12,515 bases of DNA. Source: Pseudomonadota bacterium (GTDB lineage: Bacteria > Myxococcota > Myxococcia > Myxococcales > Myxococcaceae). A program made the translations under genes and the position numbers. Of the stretch, positions 6,102 through 12,515 are shown in pieces (the first letter of the stretch is position 1; each line of letters opens with the position of its first letter). The stretch covers positions 1 through 12,515 of the forward strand of contig JAFADT010000272.1 of NCBI GenBank assembly GCA_023424585.1, written 5' to 3'. Below the pieces are notes generated by a model that was not told where the DNA came from, made no database searches, and worked only from the letters and a program-made list of their open reading frames with translations.

Positions 6102-6926
6102 TCACCGCGAGAGGGACTCCAGGGCGTGGATGGCCTCGAAGAGGACGGCGAGGAACTCGTGGTCCTCGCCGTCGTAGGCCTCCCGGTGCCTCTGGAGCAG
6201 CGGGAGCAGTGAGACATCCTCCAGCGCCTGGGCCGCCTCCACGTCCAGCGTGGAGACCTCCGGCCCCTCCAGCACACGCCGCAGGGGCTCCAACACGCGC
6301 GCGTCCTTGCGCAGGGCCAGCCCCAGGAGCGCTTCTCCGCGAATCTTCGGGTGGGACTCGGAGAGCCGGTCCACCAGCGCCTCCCGCAGCTCCGGCGTGT
6401 CCACCTCCCGGGCCTGGCTGCCGAGCGTGAACGTCGCCCACTCACGCACCAGCTCATCGGGGTCACGGGAGAGGTGGATCAACGCCTGGAGCGCCTGGGC
6501 ATCCCGGTACCGCGACAACCCCATGACGACGCCGAAGCGGACATGGGCATCCGGATGGTCCTTCAGGGGCAGGAGCGCGGACACCGAGCGGGGATCTCCC
6601 AGATGCCCCAGCGCGGCGGCCATCGCCTCCAGCACTGCGACGTCCTGCTCCTTCGCGAGCGCCAACAGGAGAACGTCCGTGAAACGAGCAGCGCGCTCCG
6701 GGGTCCGGCTCCGGAACTCCAATTGGGACAGGACGTTCGCGCCGCGTCCCCGCTCCTTCGGCGAGGACGATTGGAGCCAGGCGGCGGCCCGCTGGAAGAC
6801 GGCCTCGCCACCGCGGTGATGCAGCTGCCAGATGGCGCGCCACGCGCCCTCGTCCTCCTCGTCCCCCTGGAGCGTGCGGGCGAAGAGCTCGTCGGTGGAG
6901 AGGTCTGCCTCGGGCGGGAAGTCCAT
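6102..6926 (-). CDS. HEAT-repeat protein
   Basis: The 274-residue protein is almost wholly alpha-helical and made of degenerate repeats of about 30-35 residues. Clear units include LEAMAAALGHLGDPRSVSAL (99-118), VRFGVVMGLSRYRDAQALQAL (129-149), VREWATFTLGS (160-170) and IRGEALLGLALRKDARVLEPL (195-215), with the usual D-R/D-A turn between helices. Such proteins are protein-binding scaffolds and have no catalytic site. The acidic N-terminus (TDELFARTLQGDEEDEGAW) is not repeat-like. ATG 6926 is preferred because the sequence upstream in frame (to 7148) is Arg/Gly/Pro-rich and not protein-like. No Shine-Dalgarno is visible, so it may be leaderless. It lacks a signal peptide and is probably cytoplasmic. 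The gap to the methyltransferase gene upstream on the same strand is 134 bp, so co-transcription is uncertain. Confidence 0.88.
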   Translation of the reverse strand: MDFPPEADLSTDELFARTLQGDEEDEGAWRAIWQLHHRGGEAVFQRAAAWLQSSSPKERGRGANVLSQLEFRSRTPERAARFTDVLLLALAKEQDVAVLEAMAAALGHLGDPRSVSALLPLKDHPDAHVRFGVVMGLSRYRDAQALQALIHLSRDPDELVREWATFTLGSQAREVDTPELREALVDRLSESHPKIRGEALLGLALRKDARVLEPLRRVLEGPEVSTLDVEAAQALEDVSLLPLLQRHREAYDGEDHEFLAVLFEAIHALESLSR

Positions 6927-6999
6927 GCCGGGCAGCGTAGCGCCGGCCGCCCACCCCCGCACCGCGCCGCCCCCCGTCGTTCGTCCAGATCCCCCCACG

Positions 7000-7013
7000 A
7001 GCGGCGCGCCGCT
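7000..7013. terminator. GC-rich 14-bp palindrome 3' of the methyltransferase gene
   Basis: AGCGGCGCGCCGCT is perfectly symmetric and lies 47 bp beyond the methyltransferase stop on the minus strand. It could fold as a short hairpin that ends that transcript before the HEAT gene. No T tract follows, and GC-rich palindromes arise often by chance here. Confidence 0.25.
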
Positions 7014-7060
7014 GCACCGGCGCGCAGAACCGCAGCGTGGTGATTTGAACAGGGGGACGG

Positions 7061-7882
7061 TCAGCCTTCCTTCACGGCCTCCACCAGGGCGCCGAAGGGG
7101 AAGGCCGGCGCGCGTGCGGGCGCGGGTGGAAACGGCCAGCGCCCCCATGCGCTGCCGTGCCGCCCGGGGTCACTGGGGTTGGCCCTCCAGCCGCGCCCCT
7201 CCACGAGCGCCGCCGGGTGATCCGTGCCGAAGACCCATGGCGCGCCCAAGGCGTCCATGTACCGGAGCACCGGCGCCAGCATGGGAGCGGCGAGGAGCGT
7301 CCGCCCGACGACGTCATAGAGGAGCCTCGAACCGGGCGCGGACAGGGCATCCACGCGCGCGAAGAGGCCCTCGACGTGCTCCGGCGCCAGGTACTGCAAG
7401 AGCCCTTCGACGAGCCAGCAGGTGGGCACGTTCACGTCATGTCCACCCGCCGCGAGCCCCCGCGACCAGTCCCCGGCCAGGTTCCCGGCGACCGGAATCC
7501 GCGCACAGCGGGGAGCCACGCCCTGGAGCAGTTGCTCCTTCCGAGCGATGACCTCCGGCTGGTCGACCTCGAAGAGCCGCACGCCTTCCGCCCAGGGAAG
7601 GCGATAGGCGCGCGCGTCCATCCCCGCGGCGAGGATGACGTACTGGCGCACGCCCTCGGCGGAGGCGCGCAGCAAGACCTCATCAAAGTAGCGCGTCCGG
7701 ACCTCGATGATGGGGATGGAGGGCCCCACCGCGGCGCGATAGTCGGCCAGCGCGGCGCGGCCCGCGTCCCCGGAGAGGGTCGCGGCGTAGGGGTCCTCGA
7801 AGAGGCGATCCGGGCGGAGCGACTCCTCGGCGCGCATCGAGGCGACGAGGAGGCCAGTCGTTGCAACGGGGTTCATCATCAT
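7061..7882 (-). CDS. SAM-dependent methyltransferase, TIGR00027 / leucine carboxyl methyltransferase-like family
   Basis: The 273-residue protein follows the TIGR00027 layout. The N-terminal VATTGLLVASMRAEES and RLFEDPYA segments (6-33) are family hallmarks. The Rossmann SAM motif is YVILAAGMDARAYRLPW (81-97), the acidic strand end is LFEVDQPEV (103-111) with E105/D107 near the ribose, and PTCWLVEGLLQYLAPEHV (153-170) is the conserved post-II region. The family methylates oxygen, often carboxyl or hydroxyl groups of secondary metabolites; the substrate here is unknown. Three consecutive ATG codons (7882, 7879, 7876) compete as starts, and a TTG at 7891 is also in frame. None has a strong Shine-Dalgarno, so 7882 is a best guess. 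It lies 45 bp after an AraC-type regulator on the same strand. The C-terminus (WPFPPAPARAPAFPFG) is Pro/Ala-rich. Confidence 0.9.
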   Translation of the reverse strand: MMMNPVATTGLLVASMRAEESLRPDRLFEDPYAATLSGDAGRAALADYRAAVGPSIPIIEVRTRYFDEVLLRASAEGVRQYVILAAGMDARAYRLPWAEGVRLFEVDQPEVIARKEQLLQGVAPRCARIPVAGNLAGDWSRGLAAGGHDVNVPTCWLVEGLLQYLAPEHVEGLFARVDALSAPGSRLLYDVVGRTLLAAPMLAPVLRYMDALGAPWVFGTDHPAALVEGRGWRANPSDPGRHGSAWGRWPFPPAPARAPAFPFGALVEAVKEG

Positions 7883-7927
7883 GAGCGCCAAGCTGCGCCC
7901 GCTGGCGGCTCCCGGTCTTGGATCTTT

Positions 7928-8746
7928 TTACCCGGCCAGGGGGAGGTGGTTCGGGCGCGCGAGTCCCCTCGCGAGGAACTCGCCCGGGCTCACCCCGGTG
8001 AAGTGCCGGAAGTCCCGGTTGAAGTGGGCCTGGTCGCAGTAGCCAAGCTCGAGCGCCAGCTCGGCGCCCCGGATGGGAGCGCCCGGCTTGAGGCTCCGGA
8101 GCGCGGTCCGGAAGCGCCTCAACCGCCAGAACGCCTTTGGCCCCATCCCCACCTCTTCCCGGAACAGCGCGAGGAGGCGTTTCGGCGAGAGGCCCGTGCG
8201 CGCATTCACCTCGGTGACGCTTCGCAGTTGGAGATCCTCGAACGCCTCCAGGGCCAGGGTCAGGCGGGGATGGGCAGGGCGTGCATCCTTCGCACGCGTC
8301 AGGAGGAACGCCTCGATCAACCGGATGCGGGCATGCGCCTCCGTCGCTTCTTGGAGCTGCTCGCGAAGCCGCGCGGCGAAGCCGCCCCAGAGGGCGTCCA
8401 GGGGCACCAGCTTGCCCTCGAGGTCGCCAGCGGACACGCCCAGGAAGGGAACCGCCCTGCCGGGCTTGAACCGCACGCCCAGGGCCCTTCCGTGAGCGGG
8501 GAGCGCCATCGCGAAGGGGACGGACCGCGCGCCCGATACGAGCGCGCCGGGGAGCGGCGCCAGCGGGTCGCGCTCATCGGGCCCGTAGACGTCGAAGCGG
8601 TCCTCTCCCAGGTTGAACACGAGGCTCAGCACGCCCGTGGGCAGCACCCGCTCCCTGGAGGGCGACTCGCGGCGCTCCTCCGAAAGCCAGATGCAGGAGA
8701 TGAAGTCACCCAGCGGAGGTCCCGGTCGGTGGAGCAAGATGTTCAT
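7928..8746 (-). CDS. AraC-family transcriptional regulator with DUF6597-like N-terminal domain
   Basis: The 272-residue protein has an N-terminal ligand or sensor domain of the DUF6597 type (HRPGPPLGDFISCIWLSE, then RERVLPTGVLSLVFNLGE, residues 6-49, and GVRFKPGRAVPFLGV, 90-104). It has a C-terminal AraC DNA-binding domain with two helix-turn-helix units: VTEVNARTGLSPKRLLALF (178-196) and LALELGYCDQAHFNRDFRHF (230-249), closing with TGVSPGEF. ATG 8746 is preferred over the longer frame to 8815, which overlaps the divergent small gene. It lies 62 bp from that gene and 45 bp upstream of the methyltransferase, so it probably controls the methyltransferase, the divergent gene and itself. The inducer is unknown. 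Confidence 0.9.
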   Translation of the reverse strand: MNILLHRPGPPLGDFISCIWLSEERRESPSRERVLPTGVLSLVFNLGEDRFDVYGPDERDPLAPLPGALVSGARSVPFAMALPAHGRALGVRFKPGRAVPFLGVSAGDLEGKLVPLDALWGGFAARLREQLQEATEAHARIRLIEAFLLTRAKDARPAHPRLTLALEAFEDLQLRSVTEVNARTGLSPKRLLALFREEVGMGPKAFWRLRRFRTALRSLKPGAPIRGAELALELGYCDQAHFNRDFRHFTGVSPGEFLARGLARPNHLPLAG

Positions 8747-8808
8747 GGCCCGTCGAAGCCTCCCGCGCGAGAGGATGCCACACGGCGCTCGATACCGGAG
8801 GTGGGTGA

Positions 8809-9069
8809 ATGCCACGCAACACGCGCGAATACGGCCTCAATCACGCGGACCGCATCGCGGAGCTCCAACGGAAGTTCGGGCCCGGCCAGCTCGAAGAGGT
8901 GCTCGCGCGATTGCGCCAGGTCGTGAACCCCACCGAGCCGCTCCTGGGCGCCATCGTCTTCCTCTCCCGGCCGGGCCATCTCGAGGACATCGCCCAACTC
9001 GTCTCGCTCGCCAACCAGGACCCTTCCCGGGTCCTGAACGCAGCGACGGTCAAGGACGAACGCGGGTGA
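8809..9069 (+). CDS. Small protein of unknown function, divergent from the AraC-type regulator
   Basis: The 86-residue soluble protein starts at ATG 8809 behind one of the best ribosome binding sites in the window (GGAGGTG at 8797-8803, 5-base spacing). This supports it being real despite its size. It has no signal peptide. Residues 10-37 form an amphipathic, coiled-coil-like helix (NHADRIAELQRKFGPGQLEEVLARLRQV), followed by PTEP, a hydrophobic patch LLGAIVFL (45-52) and a second helix LEDIAQLVSLANQ (58-70). No family is recognised. Its position next to a regulator suggests common control with the AraC/methyltransferase unit. Confidence 0.68.
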   Translation: MPRNTREYGLNHADRIAELQRKFGPGQLEEVLARLRQVVNPTEPLLGAIVFLSRPGHLEDIAQLVSLANQDPSRVLNAATVKDERG

Positions 9070-9205
9070 CGGGCCGTGCACGCCGGGCGGGTTCGACTTT
9101 CAGGCCACGTGAACGCCCTGCCCCTGCCAGAAGCGTCCCACCTCAAACCCTTTCCATTCTTCTCCCCGCAACGGTTCATCTCCGCCCGGTGGCCCGAGCT
9201 GCCGT

Positions 9206-9222
9206 TCGCACCGCCGGTGCGA
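9206..9222. promoter_or_regulatory. 17-bp palindrome upstream of the membrane protein/carotenoid oxygenase operon
   Basis: TCGCACCG-C-CGGTGCGA has 8-bp perfect arms around one base. It lies about 100 bp before ATG 9324 and 137 bp after the previous stop, in a 254-bp gap with no convincing gene. It may be an operator for the two-gene unit downstream or a hairpin ending the small gene upstream. The rest of the gap shows no clear promoter. Confidence 0.35.
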
Positions 9223-9323
9223 GTCCCGCCCCGGGGTGTTCTGGCCCCCGGTGCGCGGAGCCCGGGACTTCCACTAGGCTCCCGGCACCGGCTCTCGCCC
9301 GCCCCCTGCCTGGAGCTCCCCCC

Positions 9324-9779
9324 ATGATGCTGTTCGCGCCGAAGGTGTTCCCCAAGCTGTCCACGCTGAGCCACGCGGGACGGTCGATGTACATCTGGGT
9401 CTATTACACGATCCCCCTCGCCTTCACGCTGCTGCTGGTGCCCGGGCTGTTCCTCAAGGTGATGGGCATCGCCCCCGGGGCGGCGGACGGGAACCTGTTC
9501 TTCATGCGGCTGGCCGGCGCGCTGCTGGTGTCCATGTCGTTCATGTCCCATCAGGCGGCCATCCTGGACATGCGCCAGTTCTTCGTCTGGGCGGTGATGG
9601 GGCGCACCTTCATCGTGCTGGTGCTCATCATCTGCACGGCCATGGGCCTGTGCGATCCCATCGTCACGTTCTTCGGCTGCATCGACTTCAGCGGCGCCAT
9701 GTGGACGCTCATGGGCATCCGCCGCGACGAGGCCGAGGCGCGCGGACAGCAGGCCGCCATCGCCCAGCCCACGCCCTGA
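9324..9779 (+). CDS. Four-helix integral membrane protein of unknown function
   Basis: The 151-residue protein has four hydrophobic segments at about 26-47, 56-77, 87-108 and 111-131, connected by short loops. It ends in a charged, Ala/Gln-rich tail (RRDEAEARGQQAAIAQPTP). The size and topology recall small DoxX-like or DUF4345-like four-helix proteins, but no diagnostic motif is visible. ATG 9324 and 9327 are adjacent starts; TGGAG at 9311-9315 serves either. The stop lies 33 bp before the carotenoid oxygenase gene on the same strand, suggesting an operon. A role in presenting or moving a lipophilic substrate or product is possible, but this is inferred only from the neighbour. Confidence 0.8.
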   Translation: MMLFAPKVFPKLSTLSHAGRSMYIWVYYTIPLAFTLLLVPGLFLKVMGIAPGAADGNLFFMRLAGALLVSMSFMSHQAAILDMRQFFVWAVMGRTFIVLVLIICTAMGLCDPIVTFFGCIDFSGAMWTLMGIRRDEAEARGQQAAIAQPTP

Positions 9780-9812
9780 TTCCTCGCGCCCTCCGTCCCC
9801 CTCGGGTTCCCC

Positions 9813-11240
9813 ATGACGACCGCGACGCCGCTGCCGGCCGCCCCTCCCCTTCCGGACTGGAAGCGGGCCTTCCGCAACATCTCCCGCCAGCACGCCTTCC
9901 AACCCCTCCGCGTGGAGGGACACCTCCCCGAGGGGCTCCGCGGCACGCTGTTCCGGCTGGGCGCGTGGACGTTCGACGTGCACGGCACGCCGCTCCAGCA
10001 CTGGTTCGACGGTGACGGCGGCGTGATGGGCGTGCGCTTCGGGCCGGACGGCGTCCAGGGCGCGGCCCGGCTCGTGGACTCGCGCACCATGGTCACGGAG
10101 CGCAAGGCGGGCCGGCAGCTCTACGGCAGCTACGCCATGCCGGTGCCGCTGCGGAACAAGCTGCTCAACCCGCAGAAGAACAACGCGAACACGGCGCTCC
10201 TGCCGTGGAACGGGCGGCTGTACGCGCTGCACGAGCCGAACCTCCCCGTGGAGCTGTCCCTGGAGGACCTGTCCACGGTGGGCGAGACGAACCTCGACGG
10301 CGTCGTGCTGAAGTCGTTCTCCGCGCACCCGCGCCGGGTCGCCTCGCGCGGGACCACGTACAACTTCGGCCAGCACCACGGCCGGGTGAACACGCTGGAG
10401 CTGTACGCCCTGCCGGATGGCGGCAAGGCGCGACACATGGGCTCCGTGAAGCTGCCCGGCGCGACCATGGTCCACGACTACGTGGCCACGGACCGCTACC
10501 TCATCTTCTTCCTGCCGGGGATGCGCATCGACGTCTTGAAGATGCTGCTGCGCATCGGCGCGTTCGCGCACAACGTCTCCTTCCGCCCGAGCGACGCGGC
10601 GGAGGTGCTGGTGGTGCCCATCGACGACGTGGCGCACCCCATCCGCATCCCGGCGGACAACTTCTTCAACTGGCACTTCTCCAACGCCTACGAGGACGGC
10701 GACACGCTGGTGGTGGACTACGTCCGCTACCCGGACTTCGCCTCCAACCAGTGGCTGGGAGAGCTGGCGCACGGCATCCCGTCCACGGACGCCGACGGCA
10801 TGCTCCACCGGGCCACGCTCGACCTGAAGGCGCGCACGTTCCGCAGCGAACAGCTCATGGACCTGAGCTGTGAATTCCCCCGCGTCGCCCCCAGCGTGGC
10901 GTGCCGGCCGTACCAGACGGTCTACCTGGGCGCGCATGGCACCCAGGAGGCCCGGCGCGGCCTCTACGACGCGCTGGTGCGCCTGGACGTAGGCACCGGC
11001 CGCGTGACGCGGGCCGCGCTGGACGCGGGCCAGTACCCCTCCGAGCCCGTCTTCGTGCCCCGCCCCGACTCGCGCGCCGAGGACGACGGCTGGATCCTCA
11101 CCCAGGTCTTCGACGCGAAGACGGACACCACCCACGTGGCCGTGCTGGACGCCGAACGGCTGGACGCGGGCCCCGTGGCGCGCTGCCACTTCGAGCACGC
11201 CCTGCCGCCCACGTTCCACGGCCAGTTCGTCCCCGCCTGA
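9813..11240 (+). CDS. Carotenoid cleavage oxygenase (RPE65/CCD family)
   Basis: The 475-residue protein has the full length of the family. These enzymes cleave a C=C bond of carotenoids, apocarotenoids or related phenylpropenes with O2 at a non-haem Fe(II) held by four histidines on a seven-bladed propeller. The four ligands can be assigned: H172 (FSAHPRR), H221 (TMVHDYV), H288 (FNWHFSNAYE) and H469 (PPTFHGQFVPA, at the C-terminus). Second-shell glutamates fit E354 (LSCEFPR) and E411 (YPSEPVFVPR). The N-terminus has the usual PEGLRGTLFRLG and HWFDGDGG motifs (39-70). No signal peptide is present, so it is cytosolic or peripheral to the membrane. It lies 33 bp after a small membrane protein gene and lacks a strong Shine-Dalgarno. 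Myxobacteria make carotenoids, but no carotenoid biosynthesis gene is in view, so the substrate is open. Confidence 0.94.
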   Translation: MTTATPLPAAPPLPDWKRAFRNISRQHAFQPLRVEGHLPEGLRGTLFRLGAWTFDVHGTPLQHWFDGDGGVMGVRFGPDGVQGAARLVDSRTMVTERKAGRQLYGSYAMPVPLRNKLLNPQKNNANTALLPWNGRLYALHEPNLPVELSLEDLSTVGETNLDGVVLKSFSAHPRRVASRGTTYNFGQHHGRVNTLELYALPDGGKARHMGSVKLPGATMVHDYVATDRYLIFFLPGMRIDVLKMLLRIGAFAHNVSFRPSDAAEVLVVPIDDVAHPIRIPADNFFNWHFSNAYEDGDTLVVDYVRYPDFASNQWLGELAHGIPSTDADGMLHRATLDLKARTFRSEQLMDLSCEFPRVAPSVACRPYQTVYLGAHGTQEARRGLYDALVRLDVGTGRVTRAALDAGQYPSEPVFVPRPDSRAEDDGWILTQVFDAKTDTTHVAVLDAERLDAGPVARCHFEHALPPTFHGQFVPA

Positions 11241-11315
11241 AGCGCGGCCACCGCGGGAATCCGAGGGTGCGCTCCGGCGCCGGGCGGACATGCCAACCGA
11301 GCTGCGCCGCGCTCC

Positions 11316-11590
11316 ATGAGCCCCTCCCCCTCCAGGCTGAAGCCGCCGCCCGTGATGGCTACGCACGACGTGTGGGCCTGTTCTCGGGGGTGATGCTTGT
11401 CATTGGCGGCATCATCGGCTCGGGCCTGCTCCTCAACCCGGCCATCGTCGCGCAGCGCGTGCACACGCCGGTGCTCACCCTGGCGGTGTGGCTGCTCGGT
11501 GGAGCGATGGCACTCATCGGTGCCTTCATCCACGGAGAGCTGGGGCAGCGCATCCCCAAGGCGGGCGGCAGCCATGTCTCCCTCTGGGAG
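11316..11590 (+). pseudogene. Truncated and frameshifted N-terminal remnant of an APC-family amino-acid permease
   Basis: The translated segment RVGLFSGVMLVIGGIIGSGLLL...GGAMALIGAFIHGELGQRIPKAGGS (about 11369-11574) is the highly conserved start of amino-acid/polyamine/organocation permeases, including the helix-1 GxxIGSG motif and the first two membrane helices. Resemblance ends soon after (near LWEE, 11590), and the frame stops at 11701, so more than three quarters of a normal protein of about 450 residues is missing. The matching frame has no ATG. An ATG at 11316 is out of frame by one base, and one extra C in the C-rich run just after it would join it to the permease frame without a stop. 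This suggests an early frameshift plus a 3' deletion. It follows the carotenoid oxygenase stop by 75 bp. Confidence 0.8.
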
Positions 11591-11619
11591 GAGCGGGGCG
11601 AACCGAACCCGTGGCGTGT

Positions 11620-11642
11620 ATGGGAAACCCCATGGAAACCCC
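11620..11642. repeat. Near-tandem 12/11-bp direct repeat next to the permease breakpoint
   Basis: ATGGGAAACCCC (11620-11631) is followed directly by ATGGAAACCCC (11632-11642), which differs by one G. It lies about 30 bp after permease similarity ends, in the non-coding stretch 11591-11794. It could mark a slippage or deletion junction. Confidence 0.5.
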
Positions 11643-11749
11643 GTAGCGCAAGGTGCAACACGGCCGGGCCGAAATCCTCCGCAATTACTGGAACATCATG
11701 AATTTCTAGTTTTGATTTGCGGTTGAATCGTGGACGATGTTAGTAAGCC

Positions 11750-11765
11750 ATTGGCTTCGGCCAAT
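11750..11765 (+). promoter_or_regulatory. UUCG-capped leader hairpin before the small secreted protein gene
   Basis: ATTGGC-TTCG-GCCAAT is a 6-bp perfect stem closed by the very stable C(UUCG)G tetraloop. It lies 18 bases before the Shine-Dalgarno AGGAG (11784-11788) in a locally AT-rich leader. The upstream sequence contains TTGATT (11712), TTGCGG (11717) and TTAGTA (11740), which may form the promoter, though the match is poor. The hairpin may stabilise the mRNA 5' end; it leaves the ribosome binding site free and has no T tract, so termination is unlikely. Confidence 0.45.
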
Positions 11766-11794
11766 CCCCGAACAATCCCAATCAGGAGAAGTCC

Positions 11795-12349
11795 ATGACG
11801 AGGAACGTGAAGCGTTTCCTGGCTGCCTCCCTGTTGTCTCTCGCGCCGTCGGTTGCCTTCGCCGGACAGGTCGACCTGGGGTTCCCCGACTTCCTCAGCC
11901 CGCGCAACGAATATGTCAGCGTCCGTGAGGGTGCGTTCGAGATCGCCCAGGTGAAGGGCGGGGCGTCCGTGGGCCCGGCCGTGGAGAACCTGCTCGTCTC
12001 CAACCAGAGCGGCGTCAACATCTCCCTGGGGCTCCAGGTCCTGGCGGGCACGTTCAACGGCGTGTTCAACCCCTACCCCGTCCCCACCTCCAGCGTGGGC
12101 GGGTTCCAGGTCAGCGCCCCCACGCCGGCCCCGTCGTTCTCCCAGCAGTACTACTGGACGGTCGACCCGTCGAACCCGGCCGCCGCGAAGACGTGTGTCT
12201 GGCGCGTGGATGTGGCGGACTCCGCCGGGACCTGCACGGCGACGGTCTATTACGGCACCTACGGCGGCGCCATCTGCACTGTCGATGCGCTGAACTCGTT
12301 CATCGACCCCACCACCTGCCAGGCGCAGATCGTCACCATCATTCAGTGA
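11795..12349 (+). CDS. Small secreted cysteine-containing protein of unknown function
   Basis: The 184-residue protein has a typical signal peptide (MTRNVKRFLAASLLSLAPSVAFA) with cleavage after AFA at residue 23. The mature 161 residues are rich in Val, Ser, Thr, Gly, Pro and Tyr, indicating a beta-sheet fold. There are four cysteines, all in the C-terminal third (C134, C147, C161, C175), likely forming two disulfides. A Pro-rich stretch (VSAPTPAPSF, 106-115) separates an N-terminal part from this cysteine part. The start is fixed by AGGAG at 11784-11788. No domain is recognised. The gene is preceded by the UUCG hairpin and followed by a stable hairpin, so it is probably transcribed alone. 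It shares only the MTR start and general character with the other secreted protein of this window (5213-5851). Confidence 0.82.
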   Translation: MTRNVKRFLAASLLSLAPSVAFAGQVDLGFPDFLSPRNEYVSVREGAFEIAQVKGGASVGPAVENLLVSNQSGVNISLGLQVLAGTFNGVFNPYPVPTSSVGGFQVSAPTPAPSFSQQYYWTVDPSNPAAAKTCVWRVDVADSAGTCTATVYYGTYGGAICTVDALNSFIDPTTCQAQIVTIIQ

Positions 12350-12366
12350 CCTGGGCCTCACACCGT

Positions 12367-12387
12367 CCGGGGCCCCATGGGCCTCGG
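12367..12387 (+). terminator. Stable hairpin after the small secreted protein gene
   Basis: CCGGGGCCC (12367-12375) and GGGCCTCGG (12379-12387) form a 9-bp stem with one G-U pair and a 3-base loop. It lies 17 bp after the stop codon. The lack of a T tract makes this a probable, not certain, terminator. Confidence 0.5.
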
Positions 12388-12397
12388 GCGGTGCTGT

Positions 12398-12427
12398 CGG
12401 GTAGACTCAAGACGCCTGCCCTACCCG
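12398..12427. promoter_or_regulatory. 7-bp inverted repeat upstream of the possible right-edge gene
   Basis: CGGGTAG (12398-12404) and CTACCCG (12421-12427) are perfect inverted arms with a 16-base spacer. They lie about 27 bp before a possible start codon at 12454. This could be an operator or an accessory hairpin to the terminator just before it. Confidence 0.3.
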
Positions 12428-12453
12428 GCCGGTCCCGCCAATACCTCTTAGGG

Positions 12454-12515
12454 GTGAGGGACATGATTTCAGCTCGGACCTATGGATGGGGGGCCTCCAC
12501 GCACGGCCCGACAGA
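12454..12515 (+). CDS. Possible start of a gene running off the right edge
   Basis: An open frame begins with GTG 12454 or ATG 12463 and continues to the window end (from the ATG: MISARTYGWGASTHGPT). For the ATG start, GAGGG at 12456-12460 is a close purine-rich sequence that could be the ribosome binding site. Only about 20 codons are visible, too few to name a family. It could be a chance open frame. Confidence 0.35.
   Translation, partial: MRDMISARTYGWGASTHGPT

Noticed and set aside
7157..8926. 589-codon open frame on the plus strand
   Set aside because: It is antisense to the methyltransferase and AraC genes, which have clear motifs.
9231..9260. Second sigma-54-like element (TGGCCC with a GC ten bases after GG) upstream of the four-helix protein
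   Set aside because: Only GG and GC and a few other bases match; both halves lack the conserved A and TT positions.
9076..9327. 83-codon frame in the gap before the four-helix protein
   Set aside because: No ribosome binding site, Pro/Arg-rich composition, and it overlaps the start of the next gene; no domain seen.
8841..11366. 841-codon open frame on the minus strand
   Set aside because: It lies antisense to the carotenoid oxygenase and the four-helix protein, both well supported. Its composition is typical of a shadow frame.
1..12515. Mobile element, integrase, CRISPR array or tRNA
   Set aside because: No transposase or integrase motifs, no regularly spaced repeats and no tRNA-like cloverleaf were seen on either strand.

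Overview
The window is very GC-rich DNA with dense, single-exon bacterial genes. Its gene content suggests a myxobacterium, most likely Myxococcaceae (Myxococcus, Corallococcus or Pyxidicoccus): a Tox-REase-5/Imm52 polymorphic toxin pair, many small secreted proteins of unknown function, a carotenoid oxygenase and a probable sigma-54 promoter. This placement rests on recognised families and codon bias, not on a database match. The region reads as accessory chromosome: mostly short transcription units of one or two genes, in both orientations, with no ribosomal RNA, tRNA, CRISPR array, transposase or integrase visible.

Left part (1-2811, all + strand). The window opens inside a toxin gene whose C-terminus is a restriction-endonuclease-fold nuclease (Tox-REase-5). 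It is followed after 12 bp by its probable immunity gene (Imm52 type) and a strong intrinsic terminator. Next are a small secreted or lipid-anchored SH3-like protein and a glutathione S-transferase.

Middle (2889-6101). A 352-residue membrane-anchored protein of unknown function is followed by a 323-residue M91 (NleD-like) zinc metallopeptidase. The peptidase has no signal peptide and lies behind a good -24/-12 promoter candidate. A large hairpin separates it from a convergent secreted protein on the minus strand. The 250 bp upstream of that secreted gene hold a perfect TATAAT box with no visible -35, two related dyads 33 bp apart, and a 16-bp perfect palindrome. This is the densest regulatory-looking stretch in the window.

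Minus-strand block (6102-8746). It encodes a HEAT-repeat protein, a TIGR00027-type SAM-dependent methyltransferase, and an AraC-family regulator with a DUF6597-like N-terminal domain. The regulator lies 45 bp upstream of the methyltransferase on the same strand, so the two are probably co-transcribed.

Right part (8809-12515, + strand). An 86-residue protein with a strong ribosome binding site diverges from the AraC gene. It is followed by a probable two-gene operon (a four-helix membrane protein and a four-histidine carotenoid cleavage oxygenase). Then come a broken N-terminal fragment of an APC amino-acid permease, another small secreted protein with a UUCG hairpin in its leader, and possibly the start of a further gene at the right edge.

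No single large new system is evident. The most unusual items are the M91 peptidase with its own probable sigma-54 promoter, the clustered dyads upstream of the secreted protein, the toxin/immunity pair at the left edge and the decayed permease.
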